From: Spirosoma aerolatum
Lineage (GTDB): Bacteria; Bacteroidota; Bacteroidia; Cytophagales; Spirosomataceae
Assembly: GCF_002056795.1 (NCBI RefSeq)
Contig: NZ_CP020104.1
Span: 7,573,501-7,637,500 of the forward strand
Direction: 5' to 3'
DNA length: 64,000 nucleotides
The position numbers and the translations under genes were made by a program. This document shows positions 44,392 to 53,120 of the stretch, piece by piece (position 1 is the first letter of the stretch; every line of letters starts with the position of its first letter). The notes below the pieces were generated by a model. That model did not search any database. It worked only from the letters and a program-made list of their open reading frames with translations, and had not been told where the DNA came from.

Positions 44392-46020
44392 TTAGTTTTT
44401 TCCACCCGAAACTTTGCCGGGTTTGGCTGGAACACCTGGTTGGGTGATTTCGAAATTTTCCTTTTGCTTGGCATCGGCAACCATCTTCCGAACGTCGGCT
44501 AGTAATTTTTTAGCGTCGTAAACCACACCATCTTTCACTGTGTAGGTAACGCCCCCCACGCGCTCTACCTCGTTTTTGTCGTTCAGATGAATGGCCCCCG
44601 TGCCGTAGAGCACTTTCAGGTTAGCCAGTGGATTTTGATCGATAATCACGAAATCAGCGAGTTTGCCTACTTCAACGGAGCCAATCTGATCGGCCATACC
44701 GAGAGCTTCGGCCCCTTTCAACGTAGCCGCCCGAATGACTTCGAGCGGATGAAAGCCTGCTTCGCGCAGGAGTTCGAGTTCGCGGATGTAGGCAAATCCA
44801 TAAAGTTGATAAATGAAACCCGAATCGGAACCCGTGGTTACGCGCCCTCCCCGATTTTTATATTCGTTAATAAACTCCATCCAGAGTTGATAATTTTTCT
44901 TCCAGGCTACCTCCTGCTCAGTGCCCCACGAATGCCAGTATGACCCATGCGAAATCCGGCTGGGCCCGTAGAATCGCCACAGGCTTGGCATGGTATACTC
45001 GTCATGCCATTCAGCGCGTCGGGCCAGCATCAGTTCGCGGTTGGCTTCGTAGATGTTGAAGGTGGGGTCGAGGGTAAAGTCGAGCGCAATCAATTCGTCC
45101 ATGACTTTATTCCAGCGTTCGCTACCAGGTTTGGCGGCCTGTTGCCACAGGTTACCTGCTTCCTCAAACCGATTTTGTTCATTGTTGTAATTGTAGTTGG
45201 CCGGATAGTTCTGTACGGTCTTGTCGTCGAAGAGGGCTTCAGGCAGTCCATACCAATGTTCCAAGGAGGTCAAACCGGCTTTGGCAGTCGCCAGGGCGTT
45301 CATGCGAGCTACTTCGAGTTGGGCATGGTGGCAGGCCGACCGTAGGCCGAGCTTTTTGTTTTCTTCCAGCGCTGCCCGAAAGATAGCCGGTTCGGCACCA
45401 AAAAATTTAATGCCATCGGCCCCACGTTTGGCATTTTGCTGTACCCAGGCGCGGGCTTGGTCGGGCGTATTGATTGGGTCTTTCGCGCCCTGCCCAAATA
45501 CGGTGTATGCCTTGATGCGGGGAGCGGTAATTTCGTTTCGTTCACTTTTTGCCCTGTGATCCAGTACCCAATCCAGTCCATTACCGCACGATGGGTCGCG
45601 GATGGTGGTAATACCATGCCCCAGCCAGAGTTTAAACACGTATTCGGCATTGGCACCCTGCGCCTGCCCGCCAATGTGTCCGTGCATATCTACAAAACCT
45701 GGCATCAGGTACATGCCTTCGCAGTTCAGTTCTTTATCGCCTGGGTCAGCTTTGGGGCGGTTCTTCGCGTCGATGGGCACGCCTGGGTAACCTACCTGTT
45801 TGATCTGCGTAATCCGATTTTTTTCGACCACAATATCGACAGGGCCAATGGGGGGAGCCCCCGTACTGTTTACCAGGGTTACACCCCGAACGATCAGTTT
45901 GCCAAACGGCCCTTCGCCCTCATGGCGGGCCGGGGCCTTTTCAACCTGACCAAACAAGGTGTGAAAAATGAAGAGTGAAAAGTTAAGAATAAAGAGGAGT
46001 CGTGTATACGGTTCTATCAT
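44392..46020 (-). CDS. Exported metal-dependent amidohydrolase
   Basis: 542 residues. N-terminal hydrophobic signal (LLFILNFSLFIFHTLFGQ). Amidohydrolase_1 barrel: LIVRGVTLVNSTG, MPGFVDMHGHIGG (HxH zinc pair), GADGIKFFGAEP (bridging Lys), ACHHAQ and SLEHWYG (His), RVTTGSDSGF (Asp), then AATLKGAEALGMADQIGSVEVGKLADFVIID, the usual C-terminal beta sandwich. Resembles imidazolonepropionase/prolidase-type proteins. Substrate unknown; an Xaa-Pro or cyclic amide hydrolase are options. Confidence 0.87.
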   Translation of the reverse strand: MIEPYTRLLFILNFSLFIFHTLFGQVEKAPARHEGEGPFGKLIVRGVTLVNSTGAPPIGPVDIVVEKNRITQIKQVGYPGVPIDAKNRPKADPGDKELNCEGMYLMPGFVDMHGHIGGQAQGANAEYVFKLWLGHGITTIRDPSCGNGLDWVLDHRAKSERNEITAPRIKAYTVFGQGAKDPINTPDQARAWVQQNAKRGADGIKFFGAEPAIFRAALEENKKLGLRSACHHAQLEVARMNALATAKAGLTSLEHWYGLPEALFDDKTVQNYPANYNYNNEQNRFEEAGNLWQQAAKPGSERWNKVMDELIALDFTLDPTFNIYEANRELMLARRAEWHDEYTMPSLWRFYGPSRISHGSYWHSWGTEQEVAWKKNYQLWMEFINEYKNRGGRVTTGSDSGFIYQLYGFAYIRELELLREAGFHPLEVIRAATLKGAEALGMADQIGSVEVGKLADFVIIDQNPLANLKVLYGTGAIHLNDKNEVERVGGVTYTVKDGVVYDAKKLLADVRKMVADAKQKENFEITQPGVPAKPGKVSGGKN

Positions 46021-46083
46021 ACGGGCAAATCGTTTTTGATAAACAGTTGTAAGATAAGCGAATCTGCCGGATTTTTGTACAGG

Positions 46084-46160
46084 CGGATAGAACGCAGATT
46101 GTCATGATTTACACAGATCATGATGAATCATAACAATTATAAAAATCTGCGTTCTATCCG
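46084..46160. repeat. 17-bp perfect inverted repeat between divergent genes
   Basis: cggatagaacgcagatt (46084-46100) and its complement (46144-46160), with inner atcatgat-type dyads. Lies upstream of both neighbours, 18 bp before the start at 46179. The sequence style (ATCTGCGTTCTATCCG) looks like a dispersed repeat. Confidence 0.7.
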
Positions 46161-46178
46161 TGTTCACTTGCCTATCGT

Positions 46179-47135
46179 ATGCGCCAATTCATTATTACTA
46201 ATTTCCTGCTTCTTGTGCTGGTGCTTGCTGTGGCATTTGCCTTTAGTATGAAAGCGACGATCTTTCAGAAAGAACCCGATACGAAAGCGAAACCAGCCGA
46301 AACCGCACCCACTGTTTTTTCGAACTACTGGTTTGCCAATAAAGCGGAACTGAACAGCTATCGGCTCCAACAGGCGAAAAGCGGGGCGTTGCATACAGGC
46401 GAGGCTACGCTGATTTTCCAGACGGAGAATTTCCTGTCGGCCAAACAGGTAAAAGCCGACCAACCGGAAGGATCGATTCCTGTACTGAAAACCAGTCTGT
46501 TCAAAACGTTTGCCACGGGTCTCTACGAGTATTCGCTGTCGACCTCGGTCTTTACACCTGTCGAGAAAAGCGGTGGCCGACCTGTACTGTTTCCGAATAC
46601 GTTGAAAGTCAGTATGGCAGGGCAGGAGTGGGATGGCCAGTACTACCAGCAGATCAACTACCACGACAATGGCTATCAGGTGATCGGGAAATCATTTCTG
46701 GAAAAAGAGGTCGATGACGCGTATACGCTCGACAAAGTCATGCTTGAAGATGAACTCTGGAATCAAATTCGTATCAATCCTGACAAGTTGCCCACAGGCG
46801 AAACCCGACTGATTGCCGGGACCATGACTGCCCGACTTCGGCATAAACCCATTAGCGTGTTAACAGCCAAAGCGACGCTGGCTAATTACGAAGGGGTATT
46901 GTTTCCGGGTAACTACCTGAAATCGTACACAATCGAATACCCTACCGACGACCGAACGCTGATCATTATTTTTGAGCGCGATTTCCCCCATAAAATTGTC
47001 GGTTGGGAAGAAACCTACGATACCAAAGATAACCTTCTGACCTCCAGAGCCGTTTTAACGAAGACAATTCAAACAGATTACTGGAATCATAAGACCCCGG
47101 CCGACAGTACGTTACGGAAGGCACTTTTACACTAA
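46179..47135 (+). CDS. Uncharacterised exported or membrane-anchored protein
   Basis: 318 residues. One N-terminal hydrophobic helix (FIITNFLLLVLVLAVAFAFS), then a beta-rich domain with NYWFANKAELNSYRLQQAKSG, GEATLIFQTENFLSAKQVKAD, VLKTSLFKTFATGLYEYSLSTSVFTP and QEWDGQYYQQINY. Proteins with this pattern are common in Bacteroidota and, as I recall, some entries are labelled septum formation inhibitor Maf, but there is no Maf nucleotide pyrophosphatase fold here, so that name should not be used. The lipoprotein gene follows 60 bp later on the same strand. Confidence 0.7.
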   Translation: MRQFIITNFLLLVLVLAVAFAFSMKATIFQKEPDTKAKPAETAPTVFSNYWFANKAELNSYRLQQAKSGALHTGEATLIFQTENFLSAKQVKADQPEGSIPVLKTSLFKTFATGLYEYSLSTSVFTPVEKSGGRPVLFPNTLKVSMAGQEWDGQYYQQINYHDNGYQVIGKSFLEKEVDDAYTLDKVMLEDELWNQIRINPDKLPTGETRLIAGTMTARLRHKPISVLTAKATLANYEGVLFPGNYLKSYTIEYPTDDRTLIIIFERDFPHKIVGWEETYDTKDNLLTSRAVLTKTIQTDYWNHKTPADSTLRKALLH

Positions 47136-47194
47136 ACACCTATTTAGTCTGGCTAATCCGGCAGGAGAAAGCTACGGCTAACTTCACAAACACC

Positions 47195-47962
47195 ATGAAT
47201 CGTATTATCACATTTTGCTTATTCACCGTATGGCTGACGGCCTGTTCTGGCGATGGCGATAAGCCTAAAACGACTACCGAAGAGCCAATCTACACGCTGA
47301 TTTTTCTGGATAAAACCCGTAGCGTAAACATTGATAAAGCGTTTGTAGGTCAGAAATACCAGCAGGCGCTAACCGACATCATTGAACAGAACATCCGGCA
47401 GAAGGGCGATAAGCTGGAAGTATATTTTATCCATGAAAATACATCCAAAGCCCGTGCGCTGAACATAACCGTTCGATCCGAAATGGACGATGTTTCAGCA
47501 GCCAGCCCGACCGATCGCGAAGCGGCCGAAACGGAGTTTAACCTGTCGCTCACGCGCGAAAAAGCGCAAATCCGGCAGCGGGTGCTCCAGCAGTTGGTAG
47601 CGCAAAATGTTGGTTCATCGAACCAGGAAACCGACATCTGGGCCAGCCTGCCTGTGATTGCCAAAGCCAATGAATCGGGCGCTACCGTAAAAGTATATTA
47701 CCTCAGCGATATGATCGAGAGCGTTAAAGGCGCAAACCGACGCGATTTTCAGGTTACCCCTCCTAAAGATAACGCCCAGGCCGATGAATGGGCTAAAGCC
47801 GATGCCGAGCAACTTAAAAAGTACACGCTGGGTAGCCCGGAAATCACGATGATCCTGCCTTTCGAGCCGAACGCATCTGTGAAAGAAAATAACCCCGCCG
47901 TTACGCAATATTGGCAGACACTCTTCTCTGAACTGGGCGTGGGAACTGTAGAGGAACAGTAA
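47195..47962 (+). CDS. Lipoprotein with a VWA-like domain
   Basis: 255 residues. Lipobox LTAC at Cys17, then a polar spacer and IYTLIFLDKTRSVNID, which resembles a von Willebrand A MIDAS start (DxTxS in place of DxSxS), followed by alternating helices and strands (KLEVYFIHENTSKA, VKVYYLSDMIES). Likely faces the periplasm. Function unknown. The end is one base from the corrected end of the metallophosphoesterase gene on the other strand. Confidence 0.65.
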   Translation: MNRIITFCLFTVWLTACSGDGDKPKTTTEEPIYTLIFLDKTRSVNIDKAFVGQKYQQALTDIIEQNIRQKGDKLEVYFIHENTSKARALNITVRSEMDDVSAASPTDREAAETEFNLSLTREKAQIRQRVLQQLVAQNVGSSNQETDIWASLPVIAKANESGATVKVYYLSDMIESVKGANRRDFQVTPPKDNAQADEWAKADAEQLKKYTLGSPEITMILPFEPNASVKENNPAVTQYWQTLFSELGVGTVEEQ

Positions 47963-47963
47963 G

Positions 47964-48844
47964 TCAGGACGAGATAGAAGGCGTTTCGGCAGGGATTTCA
48001 AAATGGTAACCTTCCGAAAAACCAGAGAAATCTTTGTTCAGGCAGTACGATGTGAGCGACAAACCATCCCCTTCGCGACGAACGGCCAGGTAGTGAAACA
48101 AGGGTTTGTAATCGGCGGCTATATCGGGTAGGCGGCTTGGCGACGTATTGAGAGGCTGACGCAGGCCACCGCCCCCCCGATCACCAGGAACGTTTTGCCG
48201 TCGAACTCATACCGTTCGAACGCGTGCGAATGCCCGGTAATAAACAGTTTTGCTTTTTGCGACCGGAGGTAAGGTGGTACAAATCGTTGCTGAACCAGCT
48301 TGGATGAGCCTACCAGTTTGCTATTGGAGTAGGGCGCATGGTGGCAGGTCACAATAACGACTTTAATCGATGGGTCGTTGTCCAGGTCCTCCAATGTTTG
48401 CTGATACCACGTTTGCTGGGTAACCAAATCCGCTATCGACAGGATACTGAAATTGGAGTTCAGCATAATGACGGCAATGGAATCGGTCACTTTCACATAG
48501 CCCGTATGAATATGGTCGGGAAAGCGCTGCTGGAAATTTCGGGCACCTTTCCGAGGGCGGCCCATCACATCATGGTTGCCCATGATGGCATAAACGGCCG
48601 TTTGAACCTCCGTACATTTCAACAGAAACTGGTCAATGATTCGCCACTTGCTATTCCGATAACCTAGTGAAACAATGTCGCCTAGCCAATAGAGAACAGC
48701 CGGTTGAATCCGCAGGATTTCGTTGAAAATTACCTGCGTAGCTTTTTTGTTCTGGTGTGTGCGCAATACCAGGCGTTCGACCCACATAGGCGCCTGTGTA
48801 TCGCTCAGAAATAAAATATCCCGTTTACTCGTATCCGTTTCCAT
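47964..48844 (-). pseudogene. Metallophosphoesterase, frameshifted in a G7 tract
   Basis: Calcineurin-like phosphoesterase with ILFLSDTQAP, LYWLGDIVS, AIMGNHDVMG (GNHD), VIVTCHHAPYS and FITGHSHAFERYE (GHxH). As it stands the frame ends at 48119 after IGGAVACVSLSIRRQ. Adding one G to the seven-G run (C7 on the plus strand, 48172-48178) restores IGGGGGLRQPLNTSPSRLPD and a further 50 or so protein-like residues (YKPLFHYLAVRREG) to a TGA at 47964, giving 293 residues. So the tail is real coding DNA. Cause: mutation, phase variation or a homopolymer sequencing error. The catalytic part is intact in both forms. Confidence 0.85.
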
Positions 48845-48859
48845 AACTATTCATGCATT

Positions 48860-49549
48860 TTACCAGGAGAATGCCCGCCAAACCAACTGCAACTCGGCGG
48901 TGAAGGCCGCGTTCTCGACGGCTACGGCATCGAACCATTTCAATTCTCCTGCTATTCGAAAACGACGGCCAATCGGATATGTGTATGAAGCAGCCGCCAT
49001 CCAGCCTAAACTATTGGTATTTGTCATGACAGTACCCTGATAATCGAGCCGTGAATGATTAACGTATAAACCCGTTCCGGCAGTTATCGCCATCCGACGC
49101 GCCACGCTCCGGTCGGTACCTGTAAGCCATCCCAATGGCATTGAAAACACAACCAGAATCGGAACTGCCGACACATACACATGCGTATTCTCACCCGCTA
49201 CCTCCCCCCGGTAACTATACATCGTTGTCCAGCCCGTTTCGAGCCCTACCCGAAGCCGATGATCGGGATACCACATCACCCGGAGCGAAGATGGCGTGCC
49301 AAATCGACTCAAACGTGGCTGCTCAATGGCATCCGGTACACCGAGGTGCGTTGAATAATACGACAACCCACCCCCTGCTGTTACAACCACGGTGTAGGGT
49401 CCACGACGCGTATCGGTAAGCGTATCCGTTTCAATAGCCTGTAGCCGACGCTGCCGACGAGCCGACGGGCTCCGTTGGGCCTGAACAGCCAGGCTTAGTA
49501 GTAGTAACAAAACAACCCAGCTTATTGTCTGTAAACGACGGTAAATCAT
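48860..49549 (-). CDS. Outer-membrane beta-barrel-like protein
   Basis: 229 residues. Signal peptide ending VQAQ, basic stretch, then alternating amphipathic strands (YTVVVTAGGGLSYYST, SSLRVMWYPDHRLRVGLETGW, RRMAITAGTGLYVNHS, AELQLVWRAFSW) and a C-terminal aromatic, as in small outer-membrane barrels. Starts 2 bp after the GDPD gene stop. No enzyme motif. Confidence 0.7.
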   Translation of the reverse strand: MIYRRLQTISWVVLLLLLSLAVQAQRSPSARRQRRLQAIETDTLTDTRRGPYTVVVTAGGGLSYYSTHLGVPDAIEQPRLSRFGTPSSLRVMWYPDHRLRVGLETGWTTMYSYRGEVAGENTHVYVSAVPILVVFSMPLGWLTGTDRSVARRMAITAGTGLYVNHSRLDYQGTVMTNTNSLGWMAAASYTYPIGRRFRIAGELKWFDAVAVENAAFTAELQLVWRAFSW

Positions 49550-49551
49550 AC

Positions 49552-50820
49552 TTACGGTTGTTCAGTGTAGTGATAAAAGGCAACGACTGGCGAATAGTTG
49601 GAGAGAATACCATCGAACTGATTCTGACCGATAAACTCCCGGATAAATTCAGGTTCATCAAGGGTCCAGACAAAGACCGTCAGGCCGTCGGCTTTCATAG
49701 CCTGTACTTCGGCCGTTTGTGGGCCGAGTGTCCAGCGGGGAGCCCATATCCGTGCACCCAGACTACGGGTTAGCGCGGTGTCGAGTTCGCATAGGATAGG
49801 CGTATTTTCTTTGTTAGCCAGGGCTTTGTATGAGTCTACCGCTTCGGTACTGGGCAACCCAATAATGATGCGCAGGTCACGCCCAGCCTGAAGTGCTTTC
49901 TGCTGGTACTTTTGCTGAATGGCCTGCACTTTGTCCATCGGGCCAATGTATTTGGTATCGAGCCAGACAAAGTTCAGCGCTGTATTGTTCAACACCGTTT
50001 CCATGGCTTCTTCCAGCGTTGGTATTTTTTCGCCATTGATGAGCCGGACAAACGTGCTCAGTTGCTGATACGTGTAGTCTTCGACTGGCCCCATCAGGCC
50101 ATTTTTCTGGATGAGCCGCAGATTAAGTGTGTTGTCGTGGTACAGAATCGGGACACCATCTTTCGTATAGCGAACATCGACTTCAATGCCGGTAGCGCCC
50201 AGCCTGGACGCCAGCTTGATGATTTCGACCGAGTTTTCAGAAGCGGGTAGTAAATCTGATGTACGTCCTCCACTGCGGTGCGCCATAATGGAAAACGGCC
50301 GAGAATTTAGCGGTCGATTATAGGTTAAGGTAATCGGATGACTTAGTGAGCTATTTTTATCGCCGTACAGGCCGTCGATAACCATGGTATCGCCGGGAGC
50401 CAGTTGACCTTTATAAAGCTGGAGTTTGCCCTGGTGCTTGACCCGGAGTGTCAACTGAACCAGGCCGATCCGATCGTTCACCAGTTTACGCCAGTAACCG
50501 CCCAGCACCAGGCTATCCGTTTGTGGTGTGCCTTCGAGGTTAAAATACGCGGCATCTTTACCCGTAAAAACCGACAGGTAGTAACTGGTGTCAGCGCCAT
50601 TGTGCAGATACGTCCACTTCAGGGCTACCTGATCACCAAATTCGCTGGCTCCATTCGATACAGTATACACGCCGTTCGTAACTGCCCGAACAGCCGTTCC
50701 AAATTGACCGGAACCGGGTAGATTGGTAAAATCATAGGGGACCAGAGCCTCATACGTCTTCCGACAACTCAGGGAGACGATCAACAACAAGGCTAGCAGG
50801 CTATAGATGATCGGTTTCAC
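49552..50820 (-). CDS. Glycerophosphodiester phosphodiesterase family lipoprotein
   Basis: 422 residues. Lipobox LSC near residue 19. An extra N-terminal beta domain (about 25-175) precedes the GDPD barrel: IMAHRSGG (catalytic His), PASENSVE, GATGIEVDVRYTKDGVPILYHD (E-x-D and H-D), LNFVWLDTKYI, VFVWTLDEPEFIREFI. Cleaves glycerophosphodiesters at the cell surface to glycerol-3-phosphate and an alcohol. Starts overlapping the stop of the next gene upstream by 4 bp. With the phosphoesterase and two barrels it may form a phosphate-scavenging set (inferred). Confidence 0.9.
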   Translation of the reverse strand: MKPIIYSLLALLLIVSLSCRKTYEALVPYDFTNLPGSGQFGTAVRAVTNGVYTVSNGASEFGDQVALKWTYLHNGADTSYYLSVFTGKDAAYFNLEGTPQTDSLVLGGYWRKLVNDRIGLVQLTLRVKHQGKLQLYKGQLAPGDTMVIDGLYGDKNSSLSHPITLTYNRPLNSRPFSIMAHRSGGRTSDLLPASENSVEIIKLASRLGATGIEVDVRYTKDGVPILYHDNTLNLRLIQKNGLMGPVEDYTYQQLSTFVRLINGEKIPTLEEAMETVLNNTALNFVWLDTKYIGPMDKVQAIQQKYQQKALQAGRDLRIIIGLPSTEAVDSYKALANKENTPILCELDTALTRSLGARIWAPRWTLGPQTAEVQAMKADGLTVFVWTLDEPEFIREFIGQNQFDGILSNYSPVVAFYHYTEQP

Positions 50821-51575
50821 AGAATAAAGCCAAAAATAAGTTGAGGGTAAAACAGGTTGCGGTCAAACGTGTCGAATAGGGACCAGAGTTGCCAGTTGAA
50901 GTTGGAATAAGCGCCCCGAATACCAACCGACACATGGCGCTGGTGATAGAAAGGTTGTTCGAGCATAAACGTAAAGGCTACTCCATTTACCTCCCGGCGG
51001 TTATATACGACTGCCAGTGAACCTACCTGCGACCGATAGTACAGATCGATAATGGCTTCGGTTCGGAACGTAAACCGAAGATCGCGGGTGAGTTTATAGC
51101 CAACCGAAACATTCGGAAACGTTTCGACACCAAAGGCCTGACTGCTAAATACATCCTTGATTTGTAAGGCCCCCAGCCAGCCGGTTATATCGTAGCCAGC
51201 CGACATAAACAATCGATTCGTAAACGGTTTAACCCAGCGAAAGCCCACGCCAATGTTACTCTGTACGAACTGAGTCTGAAAGCGGCCGGTCAGGTAGAAA
51301 TTTTTCGACAGCCCCCGTTGTAGGTTAAAGTCAATGGCAGGGACACTCACCCGGATTTCTTCCGTTAGTTCGGGGGGCGTAGTGGTAAAGACAACCCCAA
51401 CCGACTTGCGCCATTTGCCGGGCAGTGGCGCCTGTGGAAAATAAATGCCGGGCTGCAATGGCCAGACGTTGCTGGATTGAGCCATTCCCAACTGGGCAAG
51501 CCCGATCAGCAGAGCCGAATAGCCAAGTCGTCGGAGTAGGTTACTGGAAGTGTAGAGATGTCGAATGGTAGCCAC
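50817..51575 (-). CDS. Outer-membrane beta-barrel-like protein, first gene of the GDPD group
   Basis: 252 residues starting with GTG. A signal peptide (RLGYSALLIGLAQLGMAQ) is followed by repeated amphipathic strands (KSVGVVFTTTPPELT, NFYLTGRFQTQFVQSNIGVGFRWV, RLFMSAGYDITGW, RFTFRTEAIIDLYYR, VSVGIRGAYSNFNW) and a final LIFGFIL, the usual barrel end. Function unknown. Coupled by ATGA overlap with the GDPD gene. Confidence 0.7.
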   Translation of the reverse strand: MATIRHLYTSSNLLRRLGYSALLIGLAQLGMAQSSNVWPLQPGIYFPQAPLPGKWRKSVGVVFTTTPPELTEEIRVSVPAIDFNLQRGLSKNFYLTGRFQTQFVQSNIGVGFRWVKPFTNRLFMSAGYDITGWLGALQIKDVFSSQAFGVETFPNVSVGYKLTRDLRFTFRTEAIIDLYYRSQVGSLAVVYNRREVNGVAFTFMLEQPFYHQRHVSVGIRGAYSNFNWQLWSLFDTFDRNLFYPQLIFGFIL

Positions 51576-51807
51576 TTAAAAATCGGTATAAGCGTCAGAA
51601 GTACTAAACCGTATGGACCTGAATTTGTTGCTTCGTCTCATCGTTCAGGTTGCTAAAGCTAGTCAATTTGCCCAATTAGCTATGTTTACGATGCTGCTGA
51701 TGCCATCAATTACGTAATTGTGACGAGTAACTATACCATTTTCGCAGGGGGTAGCTCCGAGAAAGTTGCATGGACTGGATGCTATATTTAATTCCCATTA
51801 AAAAAGT

Positions 51808-51834
51808 AACCAGCCCGAATTGGTCAGGCTGGTT
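51808..51834 (-). terminator. Terminator after the Usp-like gene; rest of the 51.6-51.9 kb gap empty
   Basis: On the minus strand AACCAGCC/GGCTGGTT with an 11-nt loop is followed by ACTTTTTT. It lies 76 bp downstream of the stop at 51910. I see no gene elsewhere in 51576-51909. Confidence 0.75.
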
Positions 51835-51909
51835 AAATGGCAACGCAAACACTAAACTCAACTTATCTCACTATTAAGAACTCAATGTTACGGGGGTAGG
51901 AGTACGAAT

Positions 51910-52368
51910 CTAACCAGCAATGGCATAGCTTGATTCCTGTGTTTGTTCTACAAGGCAGTCGGTATTCTGGCGGAGACTCAGGCAGCGTAGTTGCGTATTG
52001 ATTTGGCGCTGGCAGGTCCTATATGTTGCTAAAGCATCTTTCTGGCTGAGGTCGATTAGTAAATAATCGTATCGGCGAAGTAGCAAATGGATGGTTAAGA
52101 CTAGTTCCGGTTCGCCCAGTAAAATTTCGGTACGAAACGCCCCCAGCCTAGCTTTCGATAAAAATTCTACCCAGTAATTCAATTGTTCGTTGGCGGTTTG
52201 TTTGGCTTCCCGAAATAGGGAGGCTTTCAGTGGTTGATCGGCATCCTTATTGAAATCAAATGCATAGACTACCGTCAGGTCAATGGGTTCTGACTGGGTT
52301 TCCTGCCAGCGATTGAACGACAAGGCCATATCGACCGACCCATCCGTGAGCAAAAGAGTTTTTTTCAT
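51910..52368 (-). CDS. Universal-stress-protein-like protein
   Basis: 152 residues. MKKTLLLTDGSVDMALSF is the first strand and loop of a Usp/HUP fold; LTVVYAFDF, the helix KASLFREAKQTANEQLNYWV, RTEILLGEPELVLTIHLLLRRYDYLLIDLS follow in the Usp order. The ATP-binding G-x2-G-x9-G(S/T) end is missing, so it would be a non-ATP-binding member. Fold assignment is by pattern only. Confidence 0.6.
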   Translation of the reverse strand: MKKTLLLTDGSVDMALSFNRWQETQSEPIDLTVVYAFDFNKDADQPLKASLFREAKQTANEQLNYWVEFLSKARLGAFRTEILLGEPELVLTIHLLLRRYDYLLIDLSQKDALATYRTCQRQINTQLRCLSLRQNTDCLVEQTQESSYAIAG

Positions 52369-52394
52369 TGCGTAATCCTACCAAGTATTCCTGT

Positions 52395-52402
52395 CAAAAT
52401 TA
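52395..52402 (-). promoter_or_regulatory. Candidate -7 element of the Usp-like gene
   Basis: Minus strand TAATTTTG, an exact TAnnTTTG, 26 nt before the ATG at 52368. No TTG at the -33 distance. Confidence 0.4.
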
Positions 52403-52635
52403 GGAGAGTTGGTTACGCTGAATTATGAGTAACGTTAGGCACAGGGCTGATTGTGGTCAGCCGACAGAATGGGTTTCAGGGCACATTGGGTCATGGCCGA
52501 AAAAAGAATGGCAAAAGGAGTTTTATCAGAAAAATGACGGATCTGAGTGACAAAAATCTGCTGTAGGTTTGACCTGCCTCAAGAATTTTGCGGAAGGAGA
52601 ATGTCAACTTTACAGCTACTAATTGCCTTTATACC

Positions 52636-52950
52636 ATGGCACCTACGCCTTCTATATTTCCAGCTTTGCCACAGCAGCCTATCTTACTGGTTTGTACATC
52701 TGCCAGTAATTCACAACGCCTGGATATAGACTGGTTGCTGGCAAAGCTTCGATCGCTTATTAAGCCGGGTATACAGATTATGTGCATCGACGAAGCCACC
52801 CATCCCGAAGTTGTCCGGAGTTTTGGTTTTACGAGCTTTCCTGGCTGTGTATTGCTCCAGCAAGGTTTCGAACTTTGGCGATACACAAGCCCTATTGATT
52901 ATAACGCGTTGTCTTTACAAACGACCCACCAGGTAGACAGGCCCTCTTAG
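52636..52950 (+). CDS. Thioredoxin-fold-like protein without a CxxC
   Basis: 104 residues. LLVCTSASNSQRLDIDWLLAKLRSLI, IQIMCIDEATHPEVVRSFGFTSFPGCVLLQQGFELWRY follow the second half of thioredoxin (the SFP cis-proline loop and the last strands), but the CxxC redox site is replaced by TSAS. ATG 52636 is the only convincing start. If real, it would be a binding rather than redox protein. It diverges from the Usp-like gene. Confidence 0.55.
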   Translation: MAPTPSIFPALPQQPILLVCTSASNSQRLDIDWLLAKLRSLIKPGIQIMCIDEATHPEVVRSFGFTSFPGCVLLQQGFELWRYTSPIDYNALSLQTTHQVDRPS

Positions 52951-53120
52951 ACTTAGTGCCCAGACCGAGCAGCCGAGTACCTGCCTGCTTTTATTCTTCT
53001 GCCCATTTCACCTTTTGCCGAAAATTATCATTTCATAAAACGGGTATTGGCCTATTCAGAATATGTATTCTGTAGAGTATCTTGCCGCTATAAGCACTTG
53101 TATAAGAGTGATCATACAGC

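Noticed and set aside
46179..47135. Annotation as Maf nucleotide pyrophosphatase
   Set aside because: The protein has an N-terminal membrane helix and a beta-rich body with no Maf motif; the name would be a propagated label.
47350..48001. Minus-strand frames of 106 and 128 codons antisense to the lipoprotein gene
   Set aside because: Codon pattern and lipobox support the plus-strand gene; the minus frames have no features and end at arbitrary points.
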